DNA from: Ustulina deusta
Lineage: Eukaryota; Ascomycota; Sordariomycetes; Xylariales; Xylariaceae
Assembly: GCA_023159155.1 (NCBI GenBank)
Contig: JAJNNX010000003.1
Coordinates: forward strand, 62,001 to 126,000
Direction of reading: 5' to 3'
Length of the DNA stretch: 64,000 nucleotides
The translations under genes and the position numbers were made by a program. Position 1 is the first letter of the stretch; each line of letters begins with the position of its first letter. The notes below the pieces were generated by a model. It was not told the origin of the DNA. It was given only the letters and a program-made list of their open reading frames with translations, and made no database searches. Shown here piece by piece: positions 25,024-35,880 of the stretch.

Positions 25024-25974
25024 TTACTGCAAGATAAAACTGTCCCCATCGTAAACCAATGAGAGGATCTCGTCCCGTAAAAAGAACTTGACGGTGATCG
25101 GCATACCCACACGGCGCTCCTCGTGCAACCTGTTTAACGTAAATTCCGTGCGGCGAATAATCTCCTGGAATTTCGATGCCCTGTGGTTGATCAACGCCTT
25201 TTGAAGATCGCTAACTCCCAAGTCTTTGACAAAGGTATTGACAGCAACCATAATGCAGCAGGTTACGAGCGCAATCGATTCTGGTCCGTGCTTCAAACTG
25301 GCTTCCCTAAACTCCTTCGACTTCTTTATTTCCTCGGCTGTTCTTGTCGGCGACATAAGCACCAGCGTGTCACTGTCCTTGATTCTTTGCACTTCGTGTG
25401 ATTCGTCGTCCTCGGGAAGCCTATGTAACGGCCCCAGGTCAATGACGGGCTGACCTTGTTGGCTCTTGGGGATGTACGAGCGCGCGGCACCCATCGCGCG
25501 CTCTTTAAAAAGGCTTCGGATTTTCTCCGCGCTCTCTGGACTGCCATCGTCGTCCGCCTCGGCTTCCGCCAGCAGCTTATCGGAGTGAACTAAGAATTTG
25601 AACATTTCGATGACTGACCGCATGTATGCCTTCCTCTCCTTCAGCCCCTGCCAGTAGCCGTAGATATTGTATGCGAGATACGCAATGATGGTCAAGACTG
25701 AACCGATAGCCAGGTCCTTTAATCGGCTGGTACGCGAATTGGGCGGCGGATAGTTGTAGTGAGGAGGTGGGCCTCTGGGTGCATAGTTGGAATAGGCCCT
25801 GAAAAAATGCTGCCACTTCTCAAGTTTTGGAAACCCAAATTGTAGATTCGCGCCTCTATAAAGACCCCGCGTCTTTCCGTGGATCTGCTGGGATAGACAA
25901 TTTGTTGACCAGCTCTGGGCCGTTACCGTCCCCGGGACGCGTGGAGCCTGAGTCCAAAGCCGCCGAGGGAACAT
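25024..25974 (-). CDS. Conserved hypothetical, probable mitochondrial membrane protein
   Basis: A single exon of 316 residues. I do not recognise a named family. The N-terminus MFPRRLWTQAPRVPGTV is basic and free of acidic residues for about 30 positions, which suits a mitochondrial presequence. After a Pro/Tyr-rich linker (PRGPPPHYNYPPPNSR) comes one likely membrane helix (IGSVLTIIAYLAYNIYGYW, about residues 92-110). The C-terminal 200 residues are mostly charged and helical (EEIKKSKEFREASLKHG). A second, weaker hydrophobic stretch is IALVTCCIMVAVNTFV. The coherent composition over the whole length supports a real gene. It lies about 0.5 kb downstream of a lipase gene in the same orientation, which says little about function in a fungus. 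Confidence 0.75.
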   Translation of the reverse strand: MFPRRLWTQAPRVPGTVTAQSWSTNCLSQQIHGKTRGLYRGANLQFGFPKLEKWQHFFRAYSNYAPRGPPPHYNYPPPNSRTSRLKDLAIGSVLTIIAYLAYNIYGYWQGLKERKAYMRSVIEMFKFLVHSDKLLAEAEADDDGSPESAEKIRSLFKERAMGAARSYIPKSQQGQPVIDLGPLHRLPEDDESHEVQRIKDSDTLVLMSPTRTAEEIKKSKEFREASLKHGPESIALVTCCIMVAVNTFVKDLGVSDLQKALINHRASKFQEIIRRTEFTLNRLHEERRVGMPITVKFFLRDEILSLVYDGDSFILQ

Positions 25975-26490
25975 CTTAGTCTACTGCGAGAGCGGTTATG
26001 GCTCTTGCTGTATTGTGTCAAGACCGAAATGAAACAACACAAAACAAAATATTCTTGATGAACACCGGTTGACGTTTCCAATGTTGTGGATGGATGGATG
26101 TTGATGCCCACAAAAGTAGCAATTGGCAGCTGTTCAACAGCTGCCGAAAGCCCCGTTCAACGCTGGTGTTTCTCCTACATATAGTCTACCTAGCATCATG
26201 ATGAGTAGGTATACTTGAGGACACCTGAAAAAGGAATGGTTTGATTTCTGTTCAACGTACCTGCCAACCACGACTGCTTTAATGAGATAATTTAGACTTG
26301 ATGAGTACCTAATATCTTCAACCCATAAAGTATATTATGATTATTCACACCCGACAAGGGCTTTCTATCTACGGACTCCAACCCCGTTAGGATCTTGCCA
26401 AGGTAGCCGCTCTTATCTTGATATAATAATGCTTCTTACCGAACGCCTCTCTATACAAACATGTTACGCAACCAACTCCAAACTGGGCAC
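25975..26490. other. Intergenic
   Basis: Upstream region of the putative mitochondrial protein gene and 3' flank of the lipase gene. No gene or RNA was recognised. Confidence 0.5.
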
Positions 26491-27965
26491 TTATATTAGG
26501 AATTCCTTGTCTAGCCAGTGTTTTAACACAACGAGTCCTTCGCTGAAGCTTGGCCTGTCTTTACGAACAATTATAGCCGCATGAGAATGCCGCACTTTGT
26601 GAATCCAGACTGGGTATTTACGCCAGCCAACGCTATCTAAAGCAGTGATCATATCGAACTGGCAAGGCGCCAACGCCAGCGTGGGCAAGTGGGGCTGAGA
26701 CTGTCGGCGCTCGAGATCGAGGATACTAGTCTCTGCAGGGTCTAGAGCGTTGTCGAAGTTCTCCTCGCCTGGCGGTGTCAGGTACGCCTGCCTCTGTGAA
26801 CTATTTAGGTTTTCGTAGACATCTTCGACTGTGCCTTGAAATTCTTTTATCCAGAGAGGCATGCGATATTTTTCGATCTGGATCCCTGCTTGCCCATTTT
26901 CGTGGAGTTGGATGCGTCGGGAGCTTCGGACTGTTTGCACTACTGAGTTGAGCAAGAATGCAGTAATACCAATAGGCAGAAAGATGGCGAGTGCAAGCAC
27001 ATATGGTCCATTCTTGATGTAAGATAAACTATCGGCAGCCACTGAGCGCATTGTCGATTTAGGGCCGACTGGTGGGAGAGGTACAACTGGGTTCGTTGGG
27101 TCAAGCACAACATCCTTGTATCCCTTGACGTGATTGACTTTGATCTTGGTCATATCCCTGTATGGATCTGTTTTTGTTATCATGGAGGTGTAGTGGACAA
27201 CGGTCCTGTCATTGATGATGTTGGAATACAACGTTCGGCGCTTGAACTTCTTCAGGCCTGTAATAAATATAGAGTCAGGGTCGGCGAGAATAGAGAGGAG
27301 TGGTCGGCCGGTGTCGCGGAAGTTGTCGACAATGAAGAGTTGGCGCCCCGACTCTGATAATATCCTGGCTCCTAGCCTGTTCCATACTTTGTCGTACCAA
27401 CCGCGAAGGGCTGATCGTACGCCAAGATGTGGTGTTGCAAAGGTAGTAAAGTTCTGTACATCTTTATATTAGTCGCGATGACCGAGTCGAATTGGCAGAG
27501 GCCCCGCATACAACTGGTTCGAGATGGTCCAGCACTCCCTTGGCAGATAAAAGCCCAATCGCATAACGAGCGACAAGTCCGCCCAAGGAGTATCCGACAA
27601 CGCTTAGTTTTGTGACATTGCCGCCTTTCCTGCGGATAGTTTCAATTTCCTCTTCAATCTCGAGACATACCCTCTCGCCGCCGAGTTCGATGCCGTCATA
27701 GGTGAAATTGCCACTGTTTCGCTTTGCGAGTAGGAGGTGGAGCTGGTCTTCGGGATAGGCGGCTCGGAGAGCGTTTGCGACCTGGTTCATGTGATTTGGA
27801 TTGCCCCATAGCTGTTCTAGTTAGCAAAGCCAGCAATTGGTAAACAGGTGCATTGCTGTACAAAATGTGGTGGGCAAGTGGTCGCAACATTGGGGGGAGA
27901 AGACATACCCCATGAACTAGGACACATAGATGATTTGCGCGCGAGTTTCCGCTACTGAACTCCAT
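26491..27965 (-). CDS. DUF676 family lipase / serine esterase (ROG1-like)
   Basis: Three exons, 27965-27909, 27811-27512 and 27453-26491, encode 439 residues. The fold is an alpha/beta hydrolase. HLCVLVHGLWGNPNHM gives the oxyanion-hole HG, and GYSLGG holds the nucleophile Ser94. FATPHLG after intron 2 is typical of DUF676 lipases such as yeast ROG1. A hydrophobic helix at about 270-291 (YVLALAIFLPIGITAFLLN) suggests membrane attachment. DMITALDSVGWRKYPVWIHKVRHSHAAI near the C-terminus would supply the catalytic histidine. Intron 1 (27908-27812) has GTATGT, a GCTAAC branch site and CAG. Intron 2 (27511-27454) has GTATGC and CAG. Both are phase 0, and the joins rebuild VHG-LWG and LEPV-NFTTF. 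The likely substrate is an acylglycerol or phospholipid; ROG1 itself is a monoacylglycerol lipase. Confidence 0.9.
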
Positions 27966-29310
27966 GATTGATTTGTGATGCCTTGGACTGTGCCTTGATT
28001 AACAAAAGTTAACAAGACCTGGACTGTCCTATTCTGTCCAAAGAAAATAGGAGAATAAAGGATGATCATTTGGTCTACATATAAGCAAATAATCATGATA
28101 TGTTGTATCAGGTTGTCCAGTCCATTATCTCTCATGTTAACTCCGGCGGGCATGGGAACTGCCCGCATGCCCGGCTCAGCTGAAAGCCTAGGTACCTACC
28201 TGCCTAGTACCTACCTAAGGTACTAAGTCATCTTGTACCATCATGCGGACTGCCTACCCACCTGTAAGTAAGTAGGTATAAACTACCTATAGTATAAGTA
28301 CTCCCCAGGTTACCAAGGCCTTAGTTTTGTAGCCAAGAATTAAGGTACTTAGGAAGATACTATCAAGGTTAGCGTCTAGAAGGCAACAGGTGATAATTAC
28401 ATTCTTAGTGACCTAGGTTCACAAGATAGAACAGATACCAAGGTATGTTCAATAAGGAAAGCTATAAGTAACAACAAAAAACCAAAACCATAGAATATAT
28501 TCACTCTCACATAAGTGAATGCCACATAGATATGTTTTTAAGTATGCCTAATATTATGTATCACTAGGTTTAGCTTGTGATATACTTACCTACTTAGGTA
28601 GTGTACGCTGCTAACTACCTACCAAGTAACCTACTTTATAGGTAATAACAAGGAGGTATTTGGCGACCTCGGTAGCTACCTATTGTGCCTAGTATAGGCC
28701 TGTCTACCCGTGGTGGGTAGGTAGCTACCTACCTCGACCTTGCTGGAGAGAACCAATGTTCCTGCATCAGTCTCCACTAGCCTCAAATCCTACTAGTACC
28801 GAAAGGTACCGAAAGGTACAAGTAACGCTAGGTTTCCTTTCCCCATCTTTCATTATAGCAACAGGGCCACAGTAGTAGAGACTGTTATATGTAATACAGG
28901 GTCTATCTTGCAAGGCTGGACGCCAATCCCTCCCTGTTCCCGCCCAATTAACTAAGTAGGCAAGGCAAGGCAAGCAATCGCTTCGCTTCATGACGCTTAT
29001 GCTTCTTCACATCCCTCACCAGGACATGAAAAACGTACGAGCACTCCATACCACACCGTTTTTATTCGCAGCATCTTCTCTCCCATAGTGGATGCATTCT
29101 ATCCGGCGTCCTAAGGTACATACATGCCTACCAATGTGATAACGTGCCTGTTATCTCGAATTTAATGAAGCAAACACGCTACTATTGAATGAGGTCACAC
29201 CTCCGAAGCCTCTCTTGCCCTTGTTACCATTGTCTTGAGACTATCTCCCATTGACTCTTCTCCCCATTCTGCTCCTCTTGTTACCTTGGGTTACATATTG
29301 CCCATTCACT
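27966..29310. other. Divergent spacer with dense TACCTA/TAGGTA words
   Basis: This separates the leftward lipase gene from the rightward REX3 gene. Between about 28180 and 28740 the sequence is packed with TACCTA, TAGGTA and CCTAGG words on both strands, for example GCCTAGGTACCTACCTG near 28186. Two tandem copies of accgaaaggt lie at 28797-28818. I see no gene. Confidence 0.6.
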
Positions 29311-31353
29311 ATGGCAAACACACTGGCAGCTCTCAAAAGCCTGCCCTGCCCCGCGGGCGACAGCTGCACAGCGTTTCAGTGCCTTTTCAGCCACACCCGC
29401 GATAAAAGCGAGAGTGACAATAAAGCCGCCAACAATAAAAAATTGAACAGTAGGAATACGCCGAGCGTGCTAGCTACATCTCGTTCGCACCCTAGCGAGG
29501 ACAGCAAGGAGACTGCAGAACCAGAACAGCAGAGGAAGCGAGTAAAGCTCGACTTAGATGGTACTGCTGCCTCACATCGGCCCTCTTCAATCCCGGCTAA
29601 CTCTCCTAAAGTACAACCCAGAGAACAAAGAAGAGCGTCACCTGCTAACACATCCGCAACCATACATATGGGTGGTTCACCTCGTACCTTGAGACGTAAC
29701 CCCCCATCATCCACTGAAACAAACAAGCACGCAGCTGGCCTCCAGGAAAAACGCCAGCAGTCAATGGCTGCTGCCTCTACAGCACCCGCCAGTTCGCTGG
29801 ACTTAGCCCCTGATACTCAGCCAAAACAATCCAGCAAAGGGCCCGAATCACTCAACCCTCGCCTGCTCAAGAAAGCCCCAGCGAGTCATGCTACCCGGGT
29901 GGCCTTGGTGAAAGCCCTGCATAAGGAGTTCCAACGGCTCAATGATGAGTTGAAGAAGATAGCCAAGGGGACAGAGAGGAAGTGGCTCTTATCTGATCAA
30001 GAACTCATTGTTAAGACACTTGATGAGGAGCAAGAAATAGCTACTAAGAAAACTTCTATCTACAACACCTCAATACGGAATAAGATTTTGACATATAAGA
30101 AGATGTCCCTCGCTCAATGGAAAGATGAGAGACTCAAGATAGCTCAAAGTGCCAATCTCAATACCACGAAGCCATCTTTAACAGCAGTAGTAGAGTCGAT
30201 TGAGACGGGACTTACTCCATTTCAGGAGTTTCAATTCCTGCCTCGACTGGTGTTTGACCTAACTCCGCTCGCGGCACACGGCTACATTTCCAAGATACCA
30301 TCAAAAGATGACATTGCGGTCGCCGAGGCGGCCGTCGAGGCTTGCGGAAACACGGAAACTTGCGACCGGTGTACAAGAAGGTTCCAAGTATTTCCTGGTC
30401 GTCGAGAGGCGGACGGCACTTTGGCATCCAACGGCAGCTGTACCTATCACCCAGGCAAGCTATATTACCTCGAGCGAGCACCAGGCGACCGCTCAAGGGC
30501 TCAACGGAGATTCAAATGTTGCCAGAGGAACTATGATGATGAGGCTGGCGGTTGTACGACCGCACAGCACCACGTTTTCAAGACAACAGATCCCAAGAGA
30601 CTTGCTGCTGTTCTCAACTTCGTTCATACTCCGACGAACCCTCAAGTCCCTAAGGACCGTGCTGTGTCCTTCGACTGTGAGATGGGATATACCGTTTACG
30701 GCCTGGAACTGATCCGATTGACTATTGTGTCTTGGCCGGCTGGCGATACTCTCCTTGACATTTTGGTTCGACCAGTAGGCGAGGTCTTAGACCTCAATAC
30801 TCGATTCTCTGGCGTGCGGCCAGAGGACATGGCTTCAGCTGAGCGATGTGAAGTTGGATCTAATCACCAGCCTACCGTTATTCCAGCGCATGATCCTATG
30901 CAGATACCTAAACGACGATTAAAGATCGCCGCGTCGCCTAAAATCGCTCGAGATATACTGTTTACAGTTATTAGTGCAGAGACGCCCCTGATCGGCCATG
31001 GGCTTGAGAATGATATGAATGCGGCACGCATTATCCACCCGAATTGTATTGACACGGTACTACTCTGGCCGCACAGGAGTGGTCTTCCCATGCGCCACGG
31101 CCTCAAGTATCTAATGGAGGCAAAGCTCGGCCGAAAGATTCAGGTTGACGCTGCGGAAGGTTCGCCAGAAGGCCATGATAGTGCTGAGGATGCGCAAGCA
31201 GCAGGGGATTTAGTTCGGCTTAAAATCCGGGATGAATGGAAGGCCATGCAGCTGAAGGGCTGGACCGTGGGTGCTAACGGAGAGCTGTTGGCCCCTAGTG
31301 AGGACTGGACTCTTGTTGGAGGCGCCCACGTAAAGAGGCCGAATACTCATTAA
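29311..31353 (+). CDS. REX3: RNA exonuclease 3 (REXO/DEDDh family)
   Basis: A single exon of 680 residues. REX-family 3'-5' exonucleases trim the ends of stable RNAs; yeast Rex3 acts on RNase MRP RNA, U5 snRNA and its own message. The N-terminus LPCPAGDSCTAFQCLFSH is a CCCH-type zinc finger. A Ser/Pro-rich disordered stretch with KKRVKL-like basic residues follows. A second Cys/His cluster (CDRCTRRFQVF ... CTYHPGK ... CCQRN) lies at about 365-430. The exonuclease core starts at SFDCEMG (Asp455, Glu457), continues with LIGHGLENDMNA (Asp569) and ends with GHDSAEDAQ (His622, Asp627), giving the DEDDh set. The open frame has an upstream ATG at 29251, but its 20 hydrophobic residues look unlike the family. 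I chose the ATG at 29311 (MANTLAALKSLPCP). Confidence 0.9.
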   Translation: MANTLAALKSLPCPAGDSCTAFQCLFSHTRDKSESDNKAANNKKLNSRNTPSVLATSRSHPSEDSKETAEPEQQRKRVKLDLDGTAASHRPSSIPANSPKVQPREQRRASPANTSATIHMGGSPRTLRRNPPSSTETNKHAAGLQEKRQQSMAAASTAPASSLDLAPDTQPKQSSKGPESLNPRLLKKAPASHATRVALVKALHKEFQRLNDELKKIAKGTERKWLLSDQELIVKTLDEEQEIATKKTSIYNTSIRNKILTYKKMSLAQWKDERLKIAQSANLNTTKPSLTAVVESIETGLTPFQEFQFLPRLVFDLTPLAAHGYISKIPSKDDIAVAEAAVEACGNTETCDRCTRRFQVFPGRREADGTLASNGSCTYHPGKLYYLERAPGDRSRAQRRFKCCQRNYDDEAGGCTTAQHHVFKTTDPKRLAAVLNFVHTPTNPQVPKDRAVSFDCEMGYTVYGLELIRLTIVSWPAGDTLLDILVRPVGEVLDLNTRFSGVRPEDMASAERCEVGSNHQPTVIPAHDPMQIPKRRLKIAASPKIARDILFTVISAETPLIGHGLENDMNAARIIHPNCIDTVLLWPHRSGLPMRHGLKYLMEAKLGRKIQVDAAEGSPEGHDSAEDAQAAGDLVRLKIRDEWKAMQLKGWTVGANGELLAPSEDWTLVGGAHVKRPNTH

Positions 31354-31797
31354 CCATTGGGGCATATTTTTGGCAGCGTCCAGAATCTAAGAATGGATTC
31401 ACGAGCTTGCCTCTACGAAGGGCCTCCAGGAACCCTGACGACAGGGTTCGAAAACCTCACGGGTGTAATGCTTTAGAATGCAGCTAGTTAGATACTAGAA
31501 TGATCGCTTTTCAGACCCCAAGACTGAGCTCTTGATGGTTGAGCATCAAGTGATAATAAATAGGGATAGCATTTCATGAATATGAAAAGCCGACGAGCAC
31601 GACCACACAAAATGTTACGGTTTTTGCTTCATTTTCTTTTAAGTGATAGTAGCACATATTAATCATGGCCCCGAGAGGAGAATCGGGAGATACCTTGTTA
31701 ATGTACATGGGAGGTTTGCTCCTGTTTTTGTTGTGAGTTCTTGTAATCATCTCCCCGAACACATAACGTCCTTCCTGCCTCCACCACTGCTTCCAAT
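31354..31797. other. Convergent 3' spacer
   Basis: This lies between the converging ends of REX3 and PHB1. No gene or RNA was recognised. Confidence 0.5.
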
Positions 31798-32820
31798 TTA
31801 CGCCCTTCCAACAGACAGCAAGAAGTTGCTTCCGCTACCACCCTGCTTGCTACCGCTAGGGAGGTAGGAGACGTTGGGATTTGTAGCAAGGGTCTGGGCG
31901 ATCTCGCGAGCGGCCTCAATCTTACGGATCTGGATGAGACCATCACCATGGCGGGCGATGGCGCGTGAGATAGTCTCGGCCGACTCGGCCTCACCCTCGG
32001 CGCGGATAACATTAGCCTGGCGTTCCTGCTCAGCCTTCTCGACAATGAAGCGGGCGCGCTCAGCGTCCTGTTGTGCGATCTGCTTCTGCTCGACAGCCTT
32101 GGTGAACTCTTTGCCAAAAGTCATGTGGGTGATGGACACATCCTCCAGAGCGATGTTGAATTCGGCGGCGCGCTTCGTCAAGTCTGCCTGGATACGCTGC
32201 GATACTGCCTCTCGCTGAGTGATCAGCTCTGCAGCGTCGAATTGTGCGACGATTGACTTGAGGACTTCGTTGCCGATAGAGGGGAGCACACGCTCGTCAT
32301 AGTCAGTGCCAAGGTTCTGTGTAAGTATGTGTTAGCTCAGAAATTTCGGAGCAGGTGACTGCATATGTGCTGTTTTATTGTCTGCCTGATTCCGATGCTT
32401 CCACCACAGGGTTCATCGAGTACGATCCCATAGCCTCAACCCACAATCCGGTCTTGTATTCGACAATGCCAACCCGGGACAAGAGGAATAAACACATACT
32501 TGGTAGATCTTGGGCAGAGACTTGACCTCCGGCCTGTGCAGGACCCTGAGCGTCAAGCTGACCATTTGCAGATCCTTGCTACCCGTCGTGGTGGCGATGT
32601 TCCTGGGCTTTGTCCGGACGTCGAAGTGGATGCTACGCTGCAGCCACGGTATCAAGAAATGTGTGCCCTCATTGATGACGCCCTCCTTCACTCCCTGTAA
32701 TCGATCGAAAATGACAGCTCTTGTTCCACCCCGGACGTCGTAGATGCTCGATTGCAGCAGGGCGGCGCCGAGAATGGCGGGCACTGCGAGTCGTGTCGCT
32801 GACCTAATGAGCGGGTCCAT
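31798..32820 (-). CDS. PHB1: Prohibitin-1
   Basis: Two exons, 32820-32500 and 32316-31798, encode 279 residues. Prohibitin-1 forms a ring complex with prohibitin-2 in the mitochondrial inner membrane, where it steadies newly made respiratory subunits and regulates the m-AAA protease. The N-terminal hydrophobic anchor ([15 protein letters not shown]) is followed by the SPFH/PHB domain: [33 protein letters not shown] and [11 protein letters not shown], then after the intron YDERVLPSI and [20 protein letters not shown] coiled coil follows ([25 protein letters not shown]). The intron (32499-32317, GTATGT...CAG) is phase 0 and at 183 nt is long for the window. The gene is head to head with QCR8. 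Confidence 0.96.
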
Positions 32821-33298
32821 CGTTTGGTCGTTCTTAATGATTTCTCTAGGGCTTCCTCGGCTTCCTTTTTTCTGGTCCTAGAAGAGGGCTTCGGTCGGAT
32901 TTAATGTCGTCGGAGCTGCGCTCGAGTTGGAGGAAGCAGTTTTGGGGGTTGAGGGTCATCGAAAAGAAAGGCACCGTGGGTAAGCACCTAACCAATGATG
33001 TCCTGTGGTTGGTTAGTGTGCCCCCCCACTGTACAGGAAGGCTGCAGCAGAGCTCGAGCTCCAATGGAAGCCGCTGACGGGTCCTGTGACGGGTTAACTT
33101 TCAGGCGGGTCCCTGGGCACTGAGCTCGGGCTGTTGCGACACTAACCTAACCCTTTTCAGACAGGTGCGAGAGCCGACAACATCTTCAACGCCGAGTTCC
33201 ACCGAACCTCACTTCCGGTCCTCCATTCCCTCTCTCCCGCCCAACTCTATTCTTCCAATTGACACCACATCCGTGTCAATCACCGACCAACTGTCAAG
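32821..33298. promoter_or_regulatory. Shared divergent promoter of PHB1 and QCR8
   Basis: Only 478 bases separate the PHB1 and QCR8 start codons, which are read in opposite directions, and both products sit in the mitochondrial inner membrane. CCAAT boxes lie at 32992-32996 and 33061-33065. CCAAT is the binding site of the HAP complex, which in fungi controls respiratory genes. Coordinated control from this spacer is an inference. Confidence 0.6.
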
Positions 33299-34023
33299 AT
33301 GCGTCCTACTCAGGCTCTACGAAGTGGCGGCGGCGATGCGCCTCTCGGTCGCTATGGCAAGTGAGTGCGCCCGTTCGAACCCTGTGCGGCTTTTCTCGAC
33401 TAGGAGGCTGTCATCACCATCGTCTCTTCGACGCAAGTTGTCATGTGCTAACCATTTCGGCATAGGTATCTCGGCACCTGGGGCAACTTCGGTTAGTGTA
33501 TTCTAATATTTTCTTGACTCGATACCATGCCCCGGAATCAATCGATGCATGGGCAGAATCGCTGGGCTATTGGGCAAGGAGAAATCAGACTAGAATATGA
33601 ATATGGCCGATGACGAGAGCATGTCGCAGCGAACGAGAAGCAAGATCTTGTGATGAGCCGGTCGCATACGTTTTGCATGACGAGACTGATGAGTTGGATA
33701 CACAGGTAGCCAAAAGCAGAGAGGCATCATCACATACAGCATAAGCCAGAACAGGCAGAATCCGCTCGCCGGCACTGCCCACGACGCCATCTTCAACACC
33801 TGGCGCCGATTTAGCAAACAGGTGCTCTACTTCGCGCCTCCTTTCGTCGCCTTCTACTATGCCATGTCCTGGGCTACCGAGAGGTACGGATCCCTGGCCT
33901 AGAACATATTGCACATGATTCAATATGCATTCCACTGCAGATCATCATCGGTCTAACTTTTTCCCTAGAAACCACTACTTGAACTCCAAGGAGGGTCGCA
34001 AGGAGTTCGCTGACTCGGAATAA
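33299..34023 (+). CDS. QCR8: Cytochrome bc1 complex subunit 8
   Basis: Four exons, 33299-33360, 33466-33491, 33706-33883 and 33969-34023, encode 106 residues. The protein is the small ubiquinone-binding subunit of respiratory complex III. Conserved segments are YGKYLGTWGNFG near the N-terminus, KQRGIITYSISQNRQNPLAG, one membrane helix (VLYFAPPFVAFYYAMSWATE) and the C-terminal RNHYLNSKEGRKEF. Exon 2 is only 26 nt and codes for YLGTWGNF plus split codons. The donors GTGAGT, GTTAGT and GTACGG and the acceptors TAG, CAG and TAG all keep the frame. Total coding length is 321 nt. It shares a short divergent promoter with PHB1, and a complex I subunit gene follows 0.7 kb downstream. Confidence 0.95.
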
Positions 34024-34732
34024 GGGAGCCCTGTCGATAAGGAGAGAGATGGAAAACCCGTGCTTCGTGTAGACAAAACCTTGTATATCAATAGATGGGC
34101 GTAGAACAAACGCGAAATGATATCATTCAGTAAATTTTGTCGATCAGTTGGCATGCCCCCAAAACTTGAATGACCCCGGCAGCGTGTTTCTTGCCAGGCT
34201 TTTGGCCGAGGTTTACACTCCCAAGGATGGCAACAAGAAGAGTCTGCATCTCCCACAAATGCCTAGACTCTATGTTCTGTTTCAGAGTGTCCTTATAGGG
34301 CTACTTATCATGTTCATTGACCGGTTGTGGTATCTAGAACTGTCTTCACGGCCATCAAATGGGAGGCGGACGGATGGCCGAATGGCGTCGGAGCGGTGTG
34401 TTGGTGGTCTCGGATTATCATTGCAGGTTCTATGGATGAGACTATGTTAGAGGGAAAACCCCCCAGAAAGTGCACCGACAGAAATTCAGCAAATAGTGAT
34501 ATTTCTTGCATGATGCAAAATGCATAGTAATTATATGGCTCCTCGATAGTAGACACATGGTTTGGTGCTCCATACCTAGGTACATTGAATCGTACATAAT
34601 CGGTGTTTGGTGCGGCAGTACCTCGGGAAAATTGGCTGCCGCTGGCCTCGACTGCCCGGCAGCGCTAGACAACCTCACCCGACCACATCAGCGACATTTC
34701 CAACAGCCATCCCCCGTCCCCTTACCGCCACC
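34024..34732. other. Intergenic, promoter of the complex I subunit gene
   Basis: About 0.7 kb between two rightward mitochondrial genes. The short frames on both strands have no family resemblance, and I see nothing else. Confidence 0.5.
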
Positions 34733-35596
34733 ATGGCTTCAAAAGCGGTAGCGAAAGTTGCAAGGGGCGTCGTGCCACTTAGCCAGGTGTGTATTTCCCC
34801 CTCCTCGGCCCGAGGTCGCCGTCAATGGCGTGCAACGGCCACGACGCCGATCCGCATCGACCGGGCGAGCGCGGACAAGACTTCACTTATCGCCGCCCTT
34901 CCTGTGTCTATCTGGGGGCCGAGGCCAGCCAGCTAATGCGTGAATCGACAACGACAGAAACAAACCCTCGAGTCAACCGGCATCTGGGACCGCGTACGCC
35001 GCGTCTTTGCCGTCGACCCCAACCGCTCGTCCGGCGTGCCCTTGAACCCATACTTCCGGAACCCGACACCAGGCGCGCTCGACCCGCTCACCTATGACGA
35101 CCCGGTGACGCTGCCGGCGGGCGACATCGCCGACAACCCGTACTGGAAGCGAGACGCCCGACGGTCATACCCGAAGCTGAGCTTTGTAAACCAGGGCGAT
35201 GCCGTGGCGCTCCTGAGCGTTGGTAGCGCCGCCGCGCCGAAACAGGAGCTGATTGGCGACGCGGGCGCGAAGCAGCTCGTCGCCGCAGAGGAGGAAGGCC
35301 ACGCTGGCGGCCTCGCGGCGTACTTCGAGAAGAACACGGCTGCCGCTGCCGCCCAGGATTTCTTAGTCAATGGACTGCCACCTCTGCCGAGCGGCGAGCG
35401 CAAGAAGGCCGACGGCAACTGGGAGGCATATAAGTACGCTCTAACCGAGGAGAATTCGTATCCCGAAGAGTAAGTCGCTCTGTTGTAATCTTGTCTTTTG
35501 GCCATGGATGAAGACGGACTGGGCCGTGTGTGTGACCTGATTGACGGCTTGCTGACTTTACTCGATGACAGTTACCCGTGCCGAAGTTTCCAATAG
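34733..35596 (+). CDS. NADH:ubiquinone oxidoreductase 21.3 kDa subunit (complex I, NUZM type)
   Basis: Three exons, 34733-34786, 34958-35469 and 35572-35596, encode 196 residues. The product matches the fungus-specific accessory complex I subunit known as 21.3 kDa in Neurospora and NUZM in Yarrowia. The join KQTLESTGIWDRVRR after intron 1, then PLNPYFRNPTPG, DPVTLPAGDIADNPYWKRD and the C-terminal DYPCRSFQ are the family landmarks. Introns use GTGTGT...CAG (171 nt) and GTAAGT...CAG (102 nt). The start lies in CACCATGG, a strong context. The last exon codes for only seven complete residues after the codon split across the junction. Its closeness to PHB1 and QCR8 makes a short run of mitochondrial genes. 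Confidence 0.88.
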
Positions 35597-35880
35597 AGAA
35601 TTAGGCGTGTAAGGAGAACGGACAGGATTACTTGTGTACATATGGAACTTCCTCACATCCTAGATTCCCTACAGAACTCGAGCTTTACCACATTATCACC
35701 ATCAGGCGTCCCTTGAGTCGTTATTGTCAATTTGCAACGATCGATTGGGTATGGCAATGCTGTGATATTCTACAATCTGTCATCCTATCGGGGCTAAGTT
35801 CCCATCCTGAGGCGGGACCGTCAGCCATCCCGTAAGTTTCCCGACTTCGGGCAGCTTTTCGTCAAATAGACCCGTACAGC

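Noticed and set aside
29251..29310. Upstream in-frame start of REX3 giving a hydrophobic N-terminus
   Set aside because: A signal-like leader does not suit a nuclear RNA exonuclease, and the family begins at the zinc finger that follows the next ATG.
31438..31465. GGTTCGAAAAC as a tRNA B box
   Set aside because: Only part of the B-box consensus matches and no cloverleaf can be drawn around it.
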